From assembly GCA_019359075.1 (NCBI GenBank), contig JAHHIB010000018.1, positions 24,995-88,994 on the forward strand: a DNA stretch of 64,000 nt, read 5' to 3'. Below the pieces are notes generated by a model. The model was not told the origin of the DNA. It worked only from the letters and a program-made list of their open reading frames with translations, and searched no databases. Shown here one piece after another: positions 8,178-17,269 of the stretch. The DNA is from Kalymmatonema hyalinum WJT4-NPBG1. Its GTDB lineage: Bacteria > Cyanobacteriota > Cyanobacteriia > Cyanobacteriales > Nostocaceae. A program made the translations under genes and the position numbers. Numbering within the stretch: position 1 is the first letter of the stretch; each line of letters starts with the position of its first letter.

Positions 8178-8967
8178 TTTACGTGGAAGACCCCGTGACC
8201 CTTTCAACTTTTTGGAGTGCTGTCTACTAGCTTTTTTGATGGCATTTAAAGACTGCTTAAAGAATTGCGGTGATTCAATACTGGAACCATCAGAACAAGT
8301 AAGGGAGTTGCCGTCTTGGCGGTTTCCGTCGATGGCAAACTCCCGAACCCAAAGGGTGAGAAACGTTTTCAAACCAAAATCAAACCCAGCAATTTTACCT
8401 GTCTCAAATTTGATTTCTGACTCATCAACAGTGTCAACCACAACAACCATAAACAACTCACCTAATGGTGTGCGCTTAATGGTTAATGTTTTGACTGCTC
8501 CCTCAATCTCTCTAGACTTCCAAAATTGATAAATCCGATTCCCAATCTTGACCCTGTTTCCACCAAGAAACTTATATCCTGCTTGCTTTAAAGTGAATGA
8601 CTTATACTTTTTGACCTTCTTAAAACCTGGTGGTCTAACTCCTTTTTTGTTGTACTTGAAAAACAATTGGTATGCTTTCTCAATACGTTGACAGATATCC
8701 TGCACTGCTTGAGAGCCAACCAACTGCCAAAACGGGTTACGCTTCCGCAGTTTGGCAATGTGAGCCTGAAGTTTCGTACAACTCAAGTGCTTGCCCCACA
8801 TACGGTAGTACCCACGATGGAGGGCAATGCAGTGGTTATAAATCACCCCAGCAGCATTAATGGACTGCTTGAGATGTTTATTCCGTTTGTGGTTGTAGAG
8901 CTTAAACTTCAGTGTTTTCATGTAGCCATGATACCATTATATCTGTAGATAATCAATACTCATCTAC

Positions 8968-9369
8968 ATGAAAACCGGATATAACCACTACAATCATGCA
9001 ATCGGATTGGCTACTGTTCACTTGGTCTGGATACCATGTAGACGTAGGAGGGTGTTTGCCAATAACGAAACCCTAAAACTTCGATGTATTGAGATATTTC
9101 AGTCTGTTGCCAATGACAACAAATGGGTGATTAAGGCTCTCGAAATTGCACCAGACCATGTTCACCTGCTTGTTGAGTACGACCCTCATCACTCGATTTC
9201 ACAAGTAGTGAAAGCTTTTAAAGGTCGTTCGTCAAGAATTCTAAGACTTGAATTTCCAGAACTGCTAAAACTCCCTAGCTTGTGGACACATTCTTATATG
9301 TTTGACACCACTGGGAAAGTTAGTACTCAGAGGGTTTTAGAGTATATTAATGACCCCCATCATGGATGA
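8968..9369 (+). CDS. tnpA: IS200/IS605 family transposase TnpA (Y1 HUH)
   Basis: This 133-residue single-strand DNA transposase has the HUH motif in APDHVHLLVE (about residues 61-70) and a C-terminal helix with the candidate nucleophilic tyrosine (RVLEYINDP). The family cuts and joins single-stranded ends at subterminal hairpins. The frame is open over the full normal length, so this copy could be active. The last codons run to the end hairpin of the element. It starts 46 bases from the divergent tnpB, leaving little room for two promoters. Confidence 0.9.
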   Translation: MKTGYNHYNHAIGLATVHLVWIPCRRRRVFANNETLKLRCIEIFQSVANDNKWVIKALEIAPDHVHLLVEYDPHHSISQVVKAFKGRSSRILRLEFPELLKLPSLWTHSYMFDTTGKVSTQRVLEYINDPHHG

Positions 9370-9394
9370 ATTTATTCATCCTATTCGCTTATAT

Positions 9395-10586
9395 CCCCCC
9401 TTTAGAAAAGCAGGGCTGTTTCATTCCCTAAGACAGGTAAAATTGCAAGTGTTGAGGGGACGAAAAATCATGGGTGCAAATTTGATTGAACAACTGCGGC
9501 GAGTTGAAGACTTCAGAACTCTAGACGGTCGGAGGCATCCACTTTGGCTAGTATTGCTGTTTGTAATAATGGGCACCATGAGTGGATATATTGGCTATCG
9601 TGCGTGGGGAGATTTCGTGAAACGGCATCGTCGAATGTTGAGCAAGACGTTTGAAATCCAAAAACATGGTGTTCCTTCGTACTCGACGATCAGGCGCGTA
9701 GTGATGGGAGTTGATTTTGATAAACTTGCCGCAACATTTAATCAGTGGGCACAAAACTACGTTGATTTAAATGAGTGCGAGTGGTGTAGCATCGACGGTA
9801 AAAGCATTAAAGGAACAGTCCAAGACTACGAAAAATCATGTCAGAATTTTGTCAGCATCGTTTCAGTATTTGCGAGTAAAAGAGGACTTGTTTTAGGTAT
9901 GGAAAAATTTGAAAACAAGGAGGAGAGCGAAATCATAACTGTGCAAAATTTAATTGCAGCTTTGGATATAAAAGATGCTGTATTCAGTTTTGATTCTTTA
10001 CACTGCCAAAAAAAACTTGCAAGTTAATTATAGACAGTGGCAATGATTACATCATTGCTGTTAAAGACAATCAGCCCAAATTACATCGTCATATTCAACG
10101 CATTGCTGCACTCAGAAAACCAACGAGTCGTTATATAGAGACACAAAAAACTAGGGATAGACTCACAACCCGTATCCTAGAAGTCTTTGATGATTTGAAT
10201 GGTATAGACCCAGCCTGGACTGGGATTAAGTCTTTAATTCGGGTGGAAAGAGTCGGGACACGAGGTGGTAAAAAATACCATGAGATTATTTGTTACATCA
10301 GTAGCCTGATTTGCACTGCAAAAGAATTTGCTTGTGGTATTCGCGCTCATTGGGGTATAGAAAATCGCCTCCATTGGGTGAAGGATGTTGTTCTTCATGA
10401 AGATGATTCCACTATTCGTATGGGTAACGCTCCTGCAAATCTCTCACTTATTAGAGCGATCGCACTCAATATACTCCGTCGAAATGGTCATGCTGGCATC
10501 ACAACTGCTCAAAGATTTCTCTCTAATGATATTGACAAACTTCTTGCCCTTGTGGAATGAAACAGCCCTGCTTTAGAAAAGGGGGG
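9395..10586 (+). mobile_element. ISAs1 family insertion sequence
   Basis: About 1.19 kb is bounded by 30-bp imperfect inverted repeats (9395-9424 and 10557-10586, 27 of 30 matching, outer ends CCCCCC/GGGGGG). A single transposase gene lies between them. No convincing target duplication was found beside the ends. Confidence 0.88.
9470..10560 (+). pseudogene. ISAs1 family transposase, frameshifted at an A8 run
   Basis: The reading frame starts at the ATG at 9470 (ANLIEQLRRVEDFR) and carries ISAs1 DDE-transposase motifs: IDGKSIKGT, then FDSLHCQKK. It stops at 10027 just after a run of eight A residues (10007-10015 area). One additional A would continue it as CKLIIDSGNDYIIAVKDNQPK and on to the C-terminal region with RAHWGIENRLHWVKDVVLHEDDS, which is open to 10560. 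The family normally uses a single frame, so the gene looks inactivated by one deletion. Slippage on the A run could restore some product. Confidence 0.85.
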
Positions 10587-10588
10587 CT

Positions 10589-10721
10589 TTACGCATCACG
10601 ATTCGTAAATTCCTTGCCGAAACTTTCTCCACCGACTTTGCCACTTGGCTATTAGGAGGTAGTAAAAGTGACTGGGTTATCTGTTGAAGAGGTAGATTCG
10701 TTGCAACAACAGACAGAGTGA
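10589..10721 (+). pseudogene. Remnant of a PD-(D/E)XK/Rpn-like (DUF4351-type) gene
   Basis: Directly beyond the ISAs1 end a frame reads RITIRKFLAETFSTDFATWLLG before a stop at 10685-10687. The string strongly resembles the N-terminus of cyanobacterial Rpn/DUF4351-type putative transposase/nuclease proteins (KYLAEKY..DFA.WLLG). A second frame ends in VEEVDSLQQQTE before a stop near 10721. Only these scraps survive, suggesting a gene destroyed by transposition. The assignment is from remembered family consensus. Confidence 0.45.
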
Positions 10722-10780
10722 GCCAGTAAGAAGGCGTATTTGAATTGAATTGCGTACCCTGGAAAAGCCAAGGTACGAGT

Positions 10781-12025
10781 TTATAACGATTGACTAAACA
10801 ACAAAAACGTTACTTGCACCAATCCCACAATAAAGCCTAAAACACCACCTAAATTCACAATTGCCTGCAATTCATTTTTGACAATTCCCTCAATTGCTGC
10901 TTCTAAATCAGCAGGTGAAGTGGATTTGACGCGGTCAACAATCACTTGATCAATTGCCAAAATTGGAATTGCCTGAGTCACAATTGCTTCTAAGTCTCTT
11001 TCTAAATACCGCTCTAAAACAAGAGCCAGTTCTTTGCTGACCACTTCCAGTGAACTACTCACAACCGGAGAGGTGCTGAGGCGGTTCACCAGCAACATGG
11101 CAGTATTCTCCCAGTCAACGGAACCACTTAACCCTTGGAGTAAGTCGCTACCGCGCGTTTGCAGGTAATGACGGACGCTTTCGCGTGTCGTCTTTCGCAA
11201 TTGCCGTACTGTGCCTATTGGTAAATTTTGTAAAGATAAACTTAGCAGAAATCGCTTGATGCGATCGCGCACCTGCAATTCTTGGATCAATTCCTGCAGG
11301 CGTGTATTGGTAGCGTCTTTTTCATCCAAACAATAAGTCCGCAGCCGACTCAAAGTATTGCGTAAGCCTAAGAGATTAGCCACAACCCAATAGGTACCGC
11401 TGGTTTTTTCCCGAAAACTTTCGTCAATCGTTTGAATCGTGCGATCCGTCAAAAAGTCAATGGCTGCTTGTCGCAACACATCCGGCGGTATAACGACTTG
11501 TAGCAACCACTCAGCAAGACGACCAGCTTGTTCTTCAGTAAGTTGAAAGTCCAGTAATATTTGATCAAAAATTTGATTGATCTGCGCCTCTAAAAAGTCT
11601 TCTCGCCGCGCCAAAACCTTCAGAAGACGTGGCAAGGATTCCCCTAACAAATCCCGCAATATTCCCGCCAAAATCTTGGCAGTTTTCTGCTCTTTATCGG
11701 ATTTTAACTGATCAAGGGCAAGTCGCAATATCCAGATAATTGCTCCTTGCACGCGTTCGGTTTGCAACAATCGCCGCGCCAGTTTTTGCAACTCATTTGG
11801 TGTCAGCAGCGACCCCATGATGGTATCTGAGACATTCTTGGCAAGCCGTTCCTGATTACGGGGAATCAATCCAGGCGTAAAAGGTACCCTTCGTCCGCTG
11901 ATGTAAATCGCGCGGTAAGGACGAAATAACATTTTGATAGCTATATCGTTAGTGAAATAGCCAATAACTCCACCCACTATCGGGGGAGACACATAAAGCC
12001 AAAGGTGAGACCAATCCACAGTCAT
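10781..12025 (-). CDS. DUF445 family membrane-anchored protein
   Basis: This 414-residue protein has the family's N-terminal signature ([25 protein letters not shown], broken here by the membrane helix, and [14 protein letters not shown]). A long charged helical middle part (about 60-360) follows, then a C-terminal hydrophobic helix ([18 protein letters not shown]). Members of the family are membrane-anchored proteins without a settled biochemical role. The gene lies 69 bases downstream of menG on the same strand, separated by a short tandem repeat block. Confidence 0.85.
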   Translation of the reverse strand: MTVDWSHLWLYVSPPIVGGVIGYFTNDIAIKMLFRPYRAIYISGRRVPFTPGLIPRNQERLAKNVSDTIMGSLLTPNELQKLARRLLQTERVQGAIIWILRLALDQLKSDKEQKTAKILAGILRDLLGESLPRLLKVLARREDFLEAQINQIFDQILLDFQLTEEQAGRLAEWLLQVVIPPDVLRQAAIDFLTDRTIQTIDESFREKTSGTYWVVANLLGLRNTLSRLRTYCLDEKDATNTRLQELIQELQVRDRIKRFLLSLSLQNLPIGTVRQLRKTTRESVRHYLQTRGSDLLQGLSGSVDWENTAMLLVNRLSTSPVVSSSLEVVSKELALVLERYLERDLEAIVTQAIPILAIDQVIVDRVKSTSPADLEAAIEGIVKNELQAIVNLGGVLGFIVGLVQVTFLLFSQSL

Positions 12026-12094
12026 TAATTATTAGTTATTAGTCATTAGTTATCAGTTATCAGCAAATGACTTATAACTAATAACAAACAACTA
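12026..12094. repeat. Short tandem repeat block between menG and the DUF445 gene
   Basis: Copies of ATTAGTTATTAGTCATTAG and its partial complement fill the whole gap. This is the AT-rich heptamer-type tandem repeat common in filamentous cyanobacteria. A shorter copy lies just upstream of menG (12788-12804). Confidence 0.7.
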
Positions 12095-12787
12095 CTAAGC
12101 TTTCGTTATCACTAACACTCCCATCATACCGTTCGCAATGGGGTAATGTGTTGCTGCTGCAAAACCAACTTGACGAGCTATCTCTCGCTGCTCGTTGCCT
12201 GTGGGAAAGCGGTCTAAGCTGGGACTAATGTAGGCGTATTCTTCCTTTAGTCCTAGGTTATTGGCAATTGGAACGACAAGATTGCCCAGATACCACTGCT
12301 GAAAGGCGCGGAGTTGGGGATTGCTGGGACGATGAAAGTCCAAAATCGCAGCTTTAGCACCCGCTTTCAGAACGCGGTGTAACTCTTTCAAACTACGCTG
12401 AATATCTGTTACATTTCTTAAACCATAGCCCATTGTTGCAGCATCAAATTGATTATCCTCAAAAGGTAAGGAAAGAACGTCAGCTTCCACCCAAGTAATC
12501 TTAGGTTGGGGATACTGACTTTGACAACGTTTCTTGGCAATTTCTAGTAATTGTGAAGAAAAATCTACTCCATACACCTGTCCGTTTCTTCCTACACGTC
12601 GCGCTAACCGAAAAGATAAGTCTCCGCTACCGCAACACAAATCAAGACTTGTATCTCCCGGTTTAGCTACACTCCATTTGGCTGTCATTTCCTTCCATAC
12701 ATGGTGTTGTCCTAGACTCAGCCAATCATTTAACTGGTCATAAACAGGAGCAATGCGGTTAAAAATAGTGCGAATGTTATCAGTCAT
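12095..12787 (-). CDS. menG: Quinone biosynthesis methyltransferase MenG/UbiE
   Basis: This 230-residue class I SAM methyltransferase has IFNRIAPVYDQLND at the N-terminus, the SAM-binding LDLCCGSGDLSF (about 49-60), MGYGLRNV (about 118-125) and a C-terminal GMMGVLVITKA. In cyanobacteria this family methylates demethylphylloquinone in the phylloquinone pathway that supplies photosystem I; the same fold serves menaquinone and ubiquinone synthesis elsewhere. Length and motifs are complete. Transcription probably continues into the DUF445 gene. Confidence 0.92.
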   Translation of the reverse strand: MTDNIRTIFNRIAPVYDQLNDWLSLGQHHVWKEMTAKWSVAKPGDTSLDLCCGSGDLSFRLARRVGRNGQVYGVDFSSQLLEIAKKRCQSQYPQPKITWVEADVLSLPFEDNQFDAATMGYGLRNVTDIQRSLKELHRVLKAGAKAAILDFHRPSNPQLRAFQQWYLGNLVVPIANNLGLKEEYAYISPSLDRFPTGNEQREIARQVGFAAATHYPIANGMMGVLVITKA

Positions 12788-12903
12788 TAGTTATGAGTGA
12801 TTAATTTTTCTTATTTGTCATTTGTGGGAACTCACCGATCCCCTCTGGGGATTAGGGGCAGGGTATTTTTTTACAAGTGTTCATCCGGACTTGATATGAC
12901 TAT

Positions 12904-13077
12904 CTATTTTGTCGGTTGATAGTAACGAGTGCAAGTGAGCGCGATCGCCTCGGTGAAGAGTGGATCTTGAGCCAGCCAGTTTTCTACTGTTTTTTTATTG
13001 AGAACGGATAAATCGGCTTCACAATAAAATATTGAAAGCCTATGTGTACTTGAAGAGTCAGGGGCGGGAGGATTCAT
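12904..13077 (-). CDS. Small hypothetical protein (57 residues) between menG and raf1
   Basis: An ATG-to-TAG frame on the minus strand encodes MNPPAPDSSSTHRL, then a segment with SIFYCEADLSVLNKKTVENWLAQ and ending CTRYYQPTK. The composition is balanced, with hydrophobic and charged residues arranged as in a folded domain, and the segment contains a HIP1 site typical of coding DNA here. It diverges from raf1, with 59 bases between the two starts. No family is recognised. The short length makes the call uncertain. Confidence 0.5.
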   Translation of the reverse strand: MNPPAPDSSSTHRLSIFYCEADLSVLNKKTVENWLAQDPLFTEAIALTCTRYYQPTK

Positions 13078-13136
13078 AATACAATAAGACTTGCTGCATA
13101 AGTATTAACCGCCTTCTGAAGCTCGAACCCTGGATT

Positions 13137-14216
13137 ATGACTGACCTACCACCCAATGCTCAAAATTCTGATAATAACGATGTGGCACCAGAGTTGCTGC
13201 GAAAGCTTAGACAAAAGCAAGGCACCTGGGTGGAATGGGGAGTTGCTATAGCCCAACTGCAAAAACTCGGTTACGATCCCCAAGCCATTTTTGAGGCAAC
13301 TGGATTTGAGCAGGTACAACAAAATCAGGTCGTTGTTGGCGCTCAAGTTTACAATTCTATAGAAAAGGCTGGTGCTTCTGTTGCAGTGCGATCGCATTAC
13401 AGCACGCGCGGAAGTGATGTTTTGTACGAACTGCGGCTGCTCACCCAAGAAGAACGTGCCGGTGCTGCGGAACTGACTTTCCAACACAAAATTGATGTTG
13501 ATGAGGCGCGGGAAGTCGCCAAAGCAATCAAAGATTTTTCTCGCTTTCGTACCTTACCAGAGGGGTTTGAAAATCATCCAGGGGACGCAGTTGCATATCA
13601 ATGTTGGAAACTAGCCCGCCAAAACTCAGACTTACAAGAACGCTCGCGCCTCATAGCCAAAGGTTTACGTTTTGCTCACTCACAAACAGCAAGGAAACAA
13701 ATCGAACAGTTACTGACTGATTTTACGCTCGTACCCAAACGTCCTGCCCCTATTTTGCCTTTTTACCGCCTGGAATCAGAGGAGGAATTGCCCCGGCTTG
13801 TACCAGTGGTGGGTGAGTTGCCATTGGCACCAAAAGACTTGCAAGCAGTACCCCTCATAGAAGAGATAGAACCATTTCGCATGGTTAAGTTTGCCGGAGA
13901 GCAAGCTTGGGTACCATTACCAGGTTGGCAGGTTTTGTTGAATGCCGAAGATCCAGTGGTGATTTTGTGCAAGAGCGATCGCCTTCCCAACCAAACACAA
14001 AATCTTTCACAACCTGTGTTGGTTGTTATAAATCGGCAAGAGCGAGAATGGGACGCTAGTAGTTACTTTGTGGTTGATAACTCTGGTGAGTTAGATTTTC
14101 AATGGTTTGAAACGGCACCGGAAATTCCCCTACTTGGGAAAATCATTCTGATTGTGCGACCAAAGAAGATTTTGGATGAAAATGTGACCAAGGATGTTTG
14201 GCAAATCGATGAATAA
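13137..14216 (+). CDS. raf1: RuBisCO accumulation factor 1
   Basis: Raf1 is an assembly chaperone that binds dimers of the RuBisCO large subunit and helps form the L8 core. The 359 residues fit the cyanobacterial family. They consist of an N-terminal all-helical domain (about 18-195, with LLRKLRQKQGTWVEWG and an ARE-type helix repeat), a linker rich in Pro, and a C-terminal beta domain (about 210-345) in which homologues dimerise. The start ATG directly follows a divergent small ORF. A hairpin about 275 bases downstream may end the transcript. Confidence 0.88.
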   Translation: MTDLPPNAQNSDNNDVAPELLRKLRQKQGTWVEWGVAIAQLQKLGYDPQAIFEATGFEQVQQNQVVVGAQVYNSIEKAGASVAVRSHYSTRGSDVLYELRLLTQEERAGAAELTFQHKIDVDEAREVAKAIKDFSRFRTLPEGFENHPGDAVAYQCWKLARQNSDLQERSRLIAKGLRFAHSQTARKQIEQLLTDFTLVPKRPAPILPFYRLESEEELPRLVPVVGELPLAPKDLQAVPLIEEIEPFRMVKFAGEQAWVPLPGWQVLLNAEDPVVILCKSDRLPNQTQNLSQPVLVVINRQEREWDASSYFVVDNSGELDFQWFETAPEIPLLGKIILIVRPKKILDENVTKDVWQIDE

Positions 14217-14674
14217 TTATTGCCGATTAATAAAGGCAATTTTGCAGATCCAATTCTAACGTACTGAGTGAGCAACTGTAGTCCTGATGACTTTGTAGGC
14301 TAGTCAACCTCATAACAAGCTGATCTAGGTAACTGTTACAAGTGCAGCTAATGGAGATAGGGGATTTCCGTTAGCATTAGAATTAAGGTTTTGATAAAAA
14401 ATTGCCGCAATGGTATCTACTCAAGAGCCGTTTGCTGAAACGGCAACAAACAGGGATTTATACCAATTCCCTTTATCTTGCCACAAAATAGATCCCCGCA
14501 AGCCCTCTTTGTAAAGAGAGTTTGCGGGGATTATATGTCACAAAATTTGACAAAACAGTATTACAGCGGTTGTACAAAAACCTTGCTGCTGATAGTTCTC
14601 GCTTAGCAGCATACACAACATCATGATAAACAGAAGTCGAAATATCTCACCTACGGGGATTCCTCTGTAGAAGT
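14217..14674. other. Intergenic stretch raf1 to kinase
   Basis: No gene was found in these 458 bases. A small GCCGATTAATAAAGGC-type stem follows the raf1 stop, and a strong hairpin is at 14492-14531. The last 130 bases before the kinase are AT-rich and presumably hold its promoter, but no motif is distinctive. Confidence 0.6.
14492..14531. terminator. Strong hairpin, possible terminator
   Basis: Outer 10-bp arms (14492-14501 and 14522-14531) and an inner CTCTTT/AAAGAG stem form an almost continuous hairpin. There is no long T run, so the terminator call rests on structure only. It lies between raf1 and the kinase gene. Confidence 0.5.
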
Positions 14675-16144
14675 ATGCTCTATTGCTTAAACCCCAAGTG
14701 TTCACAGCGTCAAAACTCTGACACTGCTACCAAGTGCGAAGCCTGCAATACACCCTTGTTCATTAAGAACAGATATCTGCCAATTAGACCTTTATGTAAT
14801 CTGGATACACCGTATCGTTACTCTGAGATTTTTGAAGTAAAAGATATTAAGGATAACAACACGCTGAAAGTTCTCAAAGTTTTGATGAAAAATGATTCTA
14901 AAATAGTCGAACTTTTTGAACAAGAAGCAAATATTCTTAGTCAGTTAACGCATCCAGGAATTCCTAAAGCAGAAGAAAATTTTTCCTTATACTTCAACAA
15001 CAGTCAAGAATTGCTCTGCCTAATAATGGAAAAAATTAAGGGGCAGAATTTGCAGCAGTGGTTGAATGAGAATGACAATGAGCCAATTTCTCAAGATTTG
15101 GCACTTTATTGGCTCAAACAAATCACTAAAATTTTAGCTTACGTGCATCAAAATGGATTTTTTCATCGCGATATTAAGCCTTCCAATATTATACTAAAAC
15201 CTAATGGTAAACTCGCATTAATTGACTTTGGAACAGCCAGAGAAATTACACAGACAGTCATTAATGGGCACACTGTCACGTTTGTATGTTCATATGGTTA
15301 TACGGCTCCAGAGCAATTTCAACGCAAAGTTGTTCCGCAATCTGATTTCTTTGCTTTAGGGCGCACATTTGTTCATTTACTCACAGGTCAACATCCTAGT
15401 AATTTGGCTTGTAGCTCTGTAACAGGTCATTTGATTTGGCCTAGCCTAGCATCAGACATTTCCCCTATTTTTGCAAATTTTATCGATAGATTGATGGAAC
15501 CATCATTGGAAAAAAGACCTAAAAATACTCAAGAAATTTTGCGGGAAAGAGAGCAGGTCATTTTGCAAATAGCTTGGCGGCGTTTAAAGGAATTTGATCT
15601 TTTGACACAACGCTTTTCTTTAGAAGAAAAACTAGCACATCCTAGCTCTAAAGGTACTGTTATGGAGAACGTAAAACCTACCTCCAACTCAGTCCTTTCT
15701 CCAGAAAAATATTCTCTTTTAGAAGAGAAGTTAATTGATCTGATCGGTCCCATTGCCCCTACCTTGTTACAAGAAGTTGGTAAAGACACACTTAACCCTA
15801 AGGAACTGGTAGAGAATTTGCGATTTTACCTTCTTAAGGACCAACAAGTGGAGTTTGAGAAGCAGATCATGTTACTTATGCAAGACACTGCTGAAAAATC
15901 TCAAACACATTCTACTGAGACACAAAGCAAAGAAAAGAAAAAAATTAACGAAAGCTTTGTGCGTCGATGTGAAGAAGAGCTATCTAATATAGTTGGTCCA
16001 GTAGCTACTTTCCTTGTTCAAAAAGCTCTGGAGTCTAATCCAGAAATTTCTCCAGTGCAACTGGTGCAGGTTTTAGCAGAAGAAATTCCCGAACGAGAAA
16101 ATGCTCATCATTTTCAACAACGCCTAGGTTATATAGCTTCTTAA
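14675..16144 (+). CDS. Serine/threonine protein kinase with zinc ribbon and DUF8082-like repeats
   Basis: The 489 residues start with a four-cysteine zinc ribbon (Cys4, Cys9, Cys21, Cys24). A kinase domain follows with HRDIKPSN (164-171), DFGTA (184-188) and YTAPEQF. The glycine-rich loop is degenerate. The C-terminal part holds two related units, LIDLIGPIAPTLLQEVGKD and LSNIVGPVATFLVQKALES, each followed by a helix, as in cyanobacterial DUF8082-type domains. It is a cytoplasmic signalling kinase of unknown target. The convergent neighbour is a haem-binding sensor, and a PhnD-like binding protein follows, so the three may form one sensing unit. Confidence 0.88.
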   Translation: MLYCLNPKCSQRQNSDTATKCEACNTPLFIKNRYLPIRPLCNLDTPYRYSEIFEVKDIKDNNTLKVLKVLMKNDSKIVELFEQEANILSQLTHPGIPKAEENFSLYFNNSQELLCLIMEKIKGQNLQQWLNENDNEPISQDLALYWLKQITKILAYVHQNGFFHRDIKPSNIILKPNGKLALIDFGTAREITQTVINGHTVTFVCSYGYTAPEQFQRKVVPQSDFFALGRTFVHLLTGQHPSNLACSSVTGHLIWPSLASDISPIFANFIDRLMEPSLEKRPKNTQEILREREQVILQIAWRRLKEFDLLTQRFSLEEKLAHPSSKGTVMENVKPTSNSVLSPEKYSLLEEKLIDLIGPIAPTLLQEVGKDTLNPKELVENLRFYLLKDQQVEFEKQIMLLMQDTAEKSQTHSTETQSKEKKKINESFVRRCEEELSNIVGPVATFLVQKALESNPEISPVQLVQVLAEEIPERENAHHFQQRLGYIAS

Positions 16145-16149
16145 GTGAA

Positions 16150-17091
16150 TTACTTTTTCTGATTAAGAAGCTTTATAGATATTTGTAAACTGGATTTCAT
16201 GCGATTGAATGCTACTGCTAAAGCACCTATTTCGTCTTGAGACTTTTCTGTAAAATCAGCAGTCATATTTCCAGTACTTACTTCCTGTGCCGTGTTCGCT
16301 ATTTTTCTGATTCGCTCAATAACAGCTTTTCTCAGTAATAAATTTATTGTTGAAATGACTATCACAAAAACACAAATGATAACTCCCATTACTAAATAAA
16401 AAGAACGCTGAACACTATTAAAAATTTCTTCAGCAGGGATATACAAAATTTGGACAGCTACAATTTCATTGAGTTTCCATCCAAAACCATGTTCAGAACC
16501 ATAACTTGTTAGCAAACTTTTAGGAGCAATTGCTGGCGCTGAATGGCATTGCAGGCATTTTTGTTCTTGAATAGCAAATGGTCGTGCGATGTAAAATACT
16601 TTTCCTTCAGGAAGGTTACGAAAGTCAGAACGTTGTTTAGTCTGGGGATGGCTGCGAAATTCTTTCACAAGCTGAGTTTCAAATTCATCAGCTTTATCAC
16701 GTAGGTTAGTTGGATTGGGGGATGCATCTTTATAAAAGAAATTTTTATATTCTTCTTGGCTACGAATACTCTCAAAAACCTCTCTAACCGAGAAGGTTGG
16801 TATTGCTTCTGGAATAAATGCTGATTCGGTTTCTAATTTAGGTAATAGTAGGGGATTTATATGCTGTTGTGTATAGTTTCTTACAGAATTCATCGTTGTA
16901 AATAGAACCATGGCTTTAGAGGTTAATTCCTCTTCGGCTCTGTGTTCAAGTACTGTAGACAGAGCAGTACCGCTTAAGGAAATGCCAAGTATGAAAATAA
17001 ACATCAAAAATATGTTAAACTTGGCACGAATTTTGACATTTCTTAAATCTTTATTTAACCACAACATTTGATTTGCCTGCAAGAAATTCAC
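16150..17091 (-). CDS. Tll0287-like (DUF3365) c-type haem sensor with HAMP domain
   Basis: The 313-residue protein has an N-terminal membrane helix (about 28-50), a periplasmic domain with one CxxCH haem attachment site (KCLQCHSAP, about residues 178-186), a second membrane helix (about 230-255) and a HAMP linker (about 256-310, with DEIGALAVAFNRM). It stops after HAMP, with no kinase or cyclase output. This suggests it signals through a partner; the adjacent kinase gene, whose stop is only five bases away in convergent orientation, is a candidate. The DUF3365 family is thought to sense redox state or ligands through haem. Confidence 0.85.
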   Translation of the reverse strand: MNFLQANQMLWLNKDLRNVKIRAKFNIFLMFIFILGISLSGTALSTVLEHRAEEELTSKAMVLFTTMNSVRNYTQQHINPLLLPKLETESAFIPEAIPTFSVREVFESIRSQEEYKNFFYKDASPNPTNLRDKADEFETQLVKEFRSHPQTKQRSDFRNLPEGKVFYIARPFAIQEQKCLQCHSAPAIAPKSLLTSYGSEHGFGWKLNEIVAVQILYIPAEEIFNSVQRSFYLVMGVIICVFVIVISTINLLLRKAVIERIRKIANTAQEVSTGNMTADFTEKSQDEIGALAVAFNRMKSSLQISIKLLNQKK

Positions 17092-17269
17092 AGTTAATTC
17101 TTAGGATGCTTGCTTAAAATTATATATTGGTTTTCTTCTCTTTTCCTTGACGGCTATTTATTTTCAAATTGGACTATGAAAAATATCTATATAAAAATAG
17201 AGGATGATTTTAAAAACAGGGAATTAATGTTAATAAGTAAAAAGATTTATTCTAAAAATTAAAACAGTA

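Larger units (their letters stand above)
7523..8921 (-). pseudogene. tnpB: TnpB (IS605 OrfB), disrupted RNA-guided nuclease
   Basis: TnpB proteins are RNA-guided DNA nucleases encoded by IS200/IS605 elements. The N-terminal part (8127-8921) has the usual start (MKTLKFKLYNHKRNK) and RuvC-I (IAGFDFGLKTFLT, with Asp). The C-terminal part (7523-8044) has RuvC-II (VLCFETLNLKGM, with Glu), the zinc finger (CHHC...CPSC) and RuvC-III (GRDQNAAREYL, with Asp). Between them a 76-bp palindromic element (8102-8177) ends the first frame. The missing piece (NRERARKNLVRKYEDISNTRRD) can be read at about 8012-8100 in another frame and then shifts again near 8010-8014. All catalytic residues survive, but on separate frames, so the gene is broken. 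Confidence 0.88.
7576..9385. mobile_element. IS200/IS605-type element with divergent tnpA and broken tnpB
   Basis: The element has divergent genes, tnpA on the plus strand and tnpB on the minus strand, the IS605 layout. Each outer end carries a subterminal hairpin as expected for HUH elements that lack inverted terminal repeats: arms 7586-7595/7608-7617 beyond tnpB and the perfect GGATGAA/TTCATCC stem at 9365-9382 beyond tnpA. The exact ends are approximate. The right boundary touches an ISAs1 element that begins about 10 bases later. Confidence 0.8.

Noticed and set aside
7523..8921. Functional two-subunit TnpB
   Set aside because: The second fragment has no plausible start or ribosome site and the linking peptide is out of frame, so a split functional enzyme is not supported.
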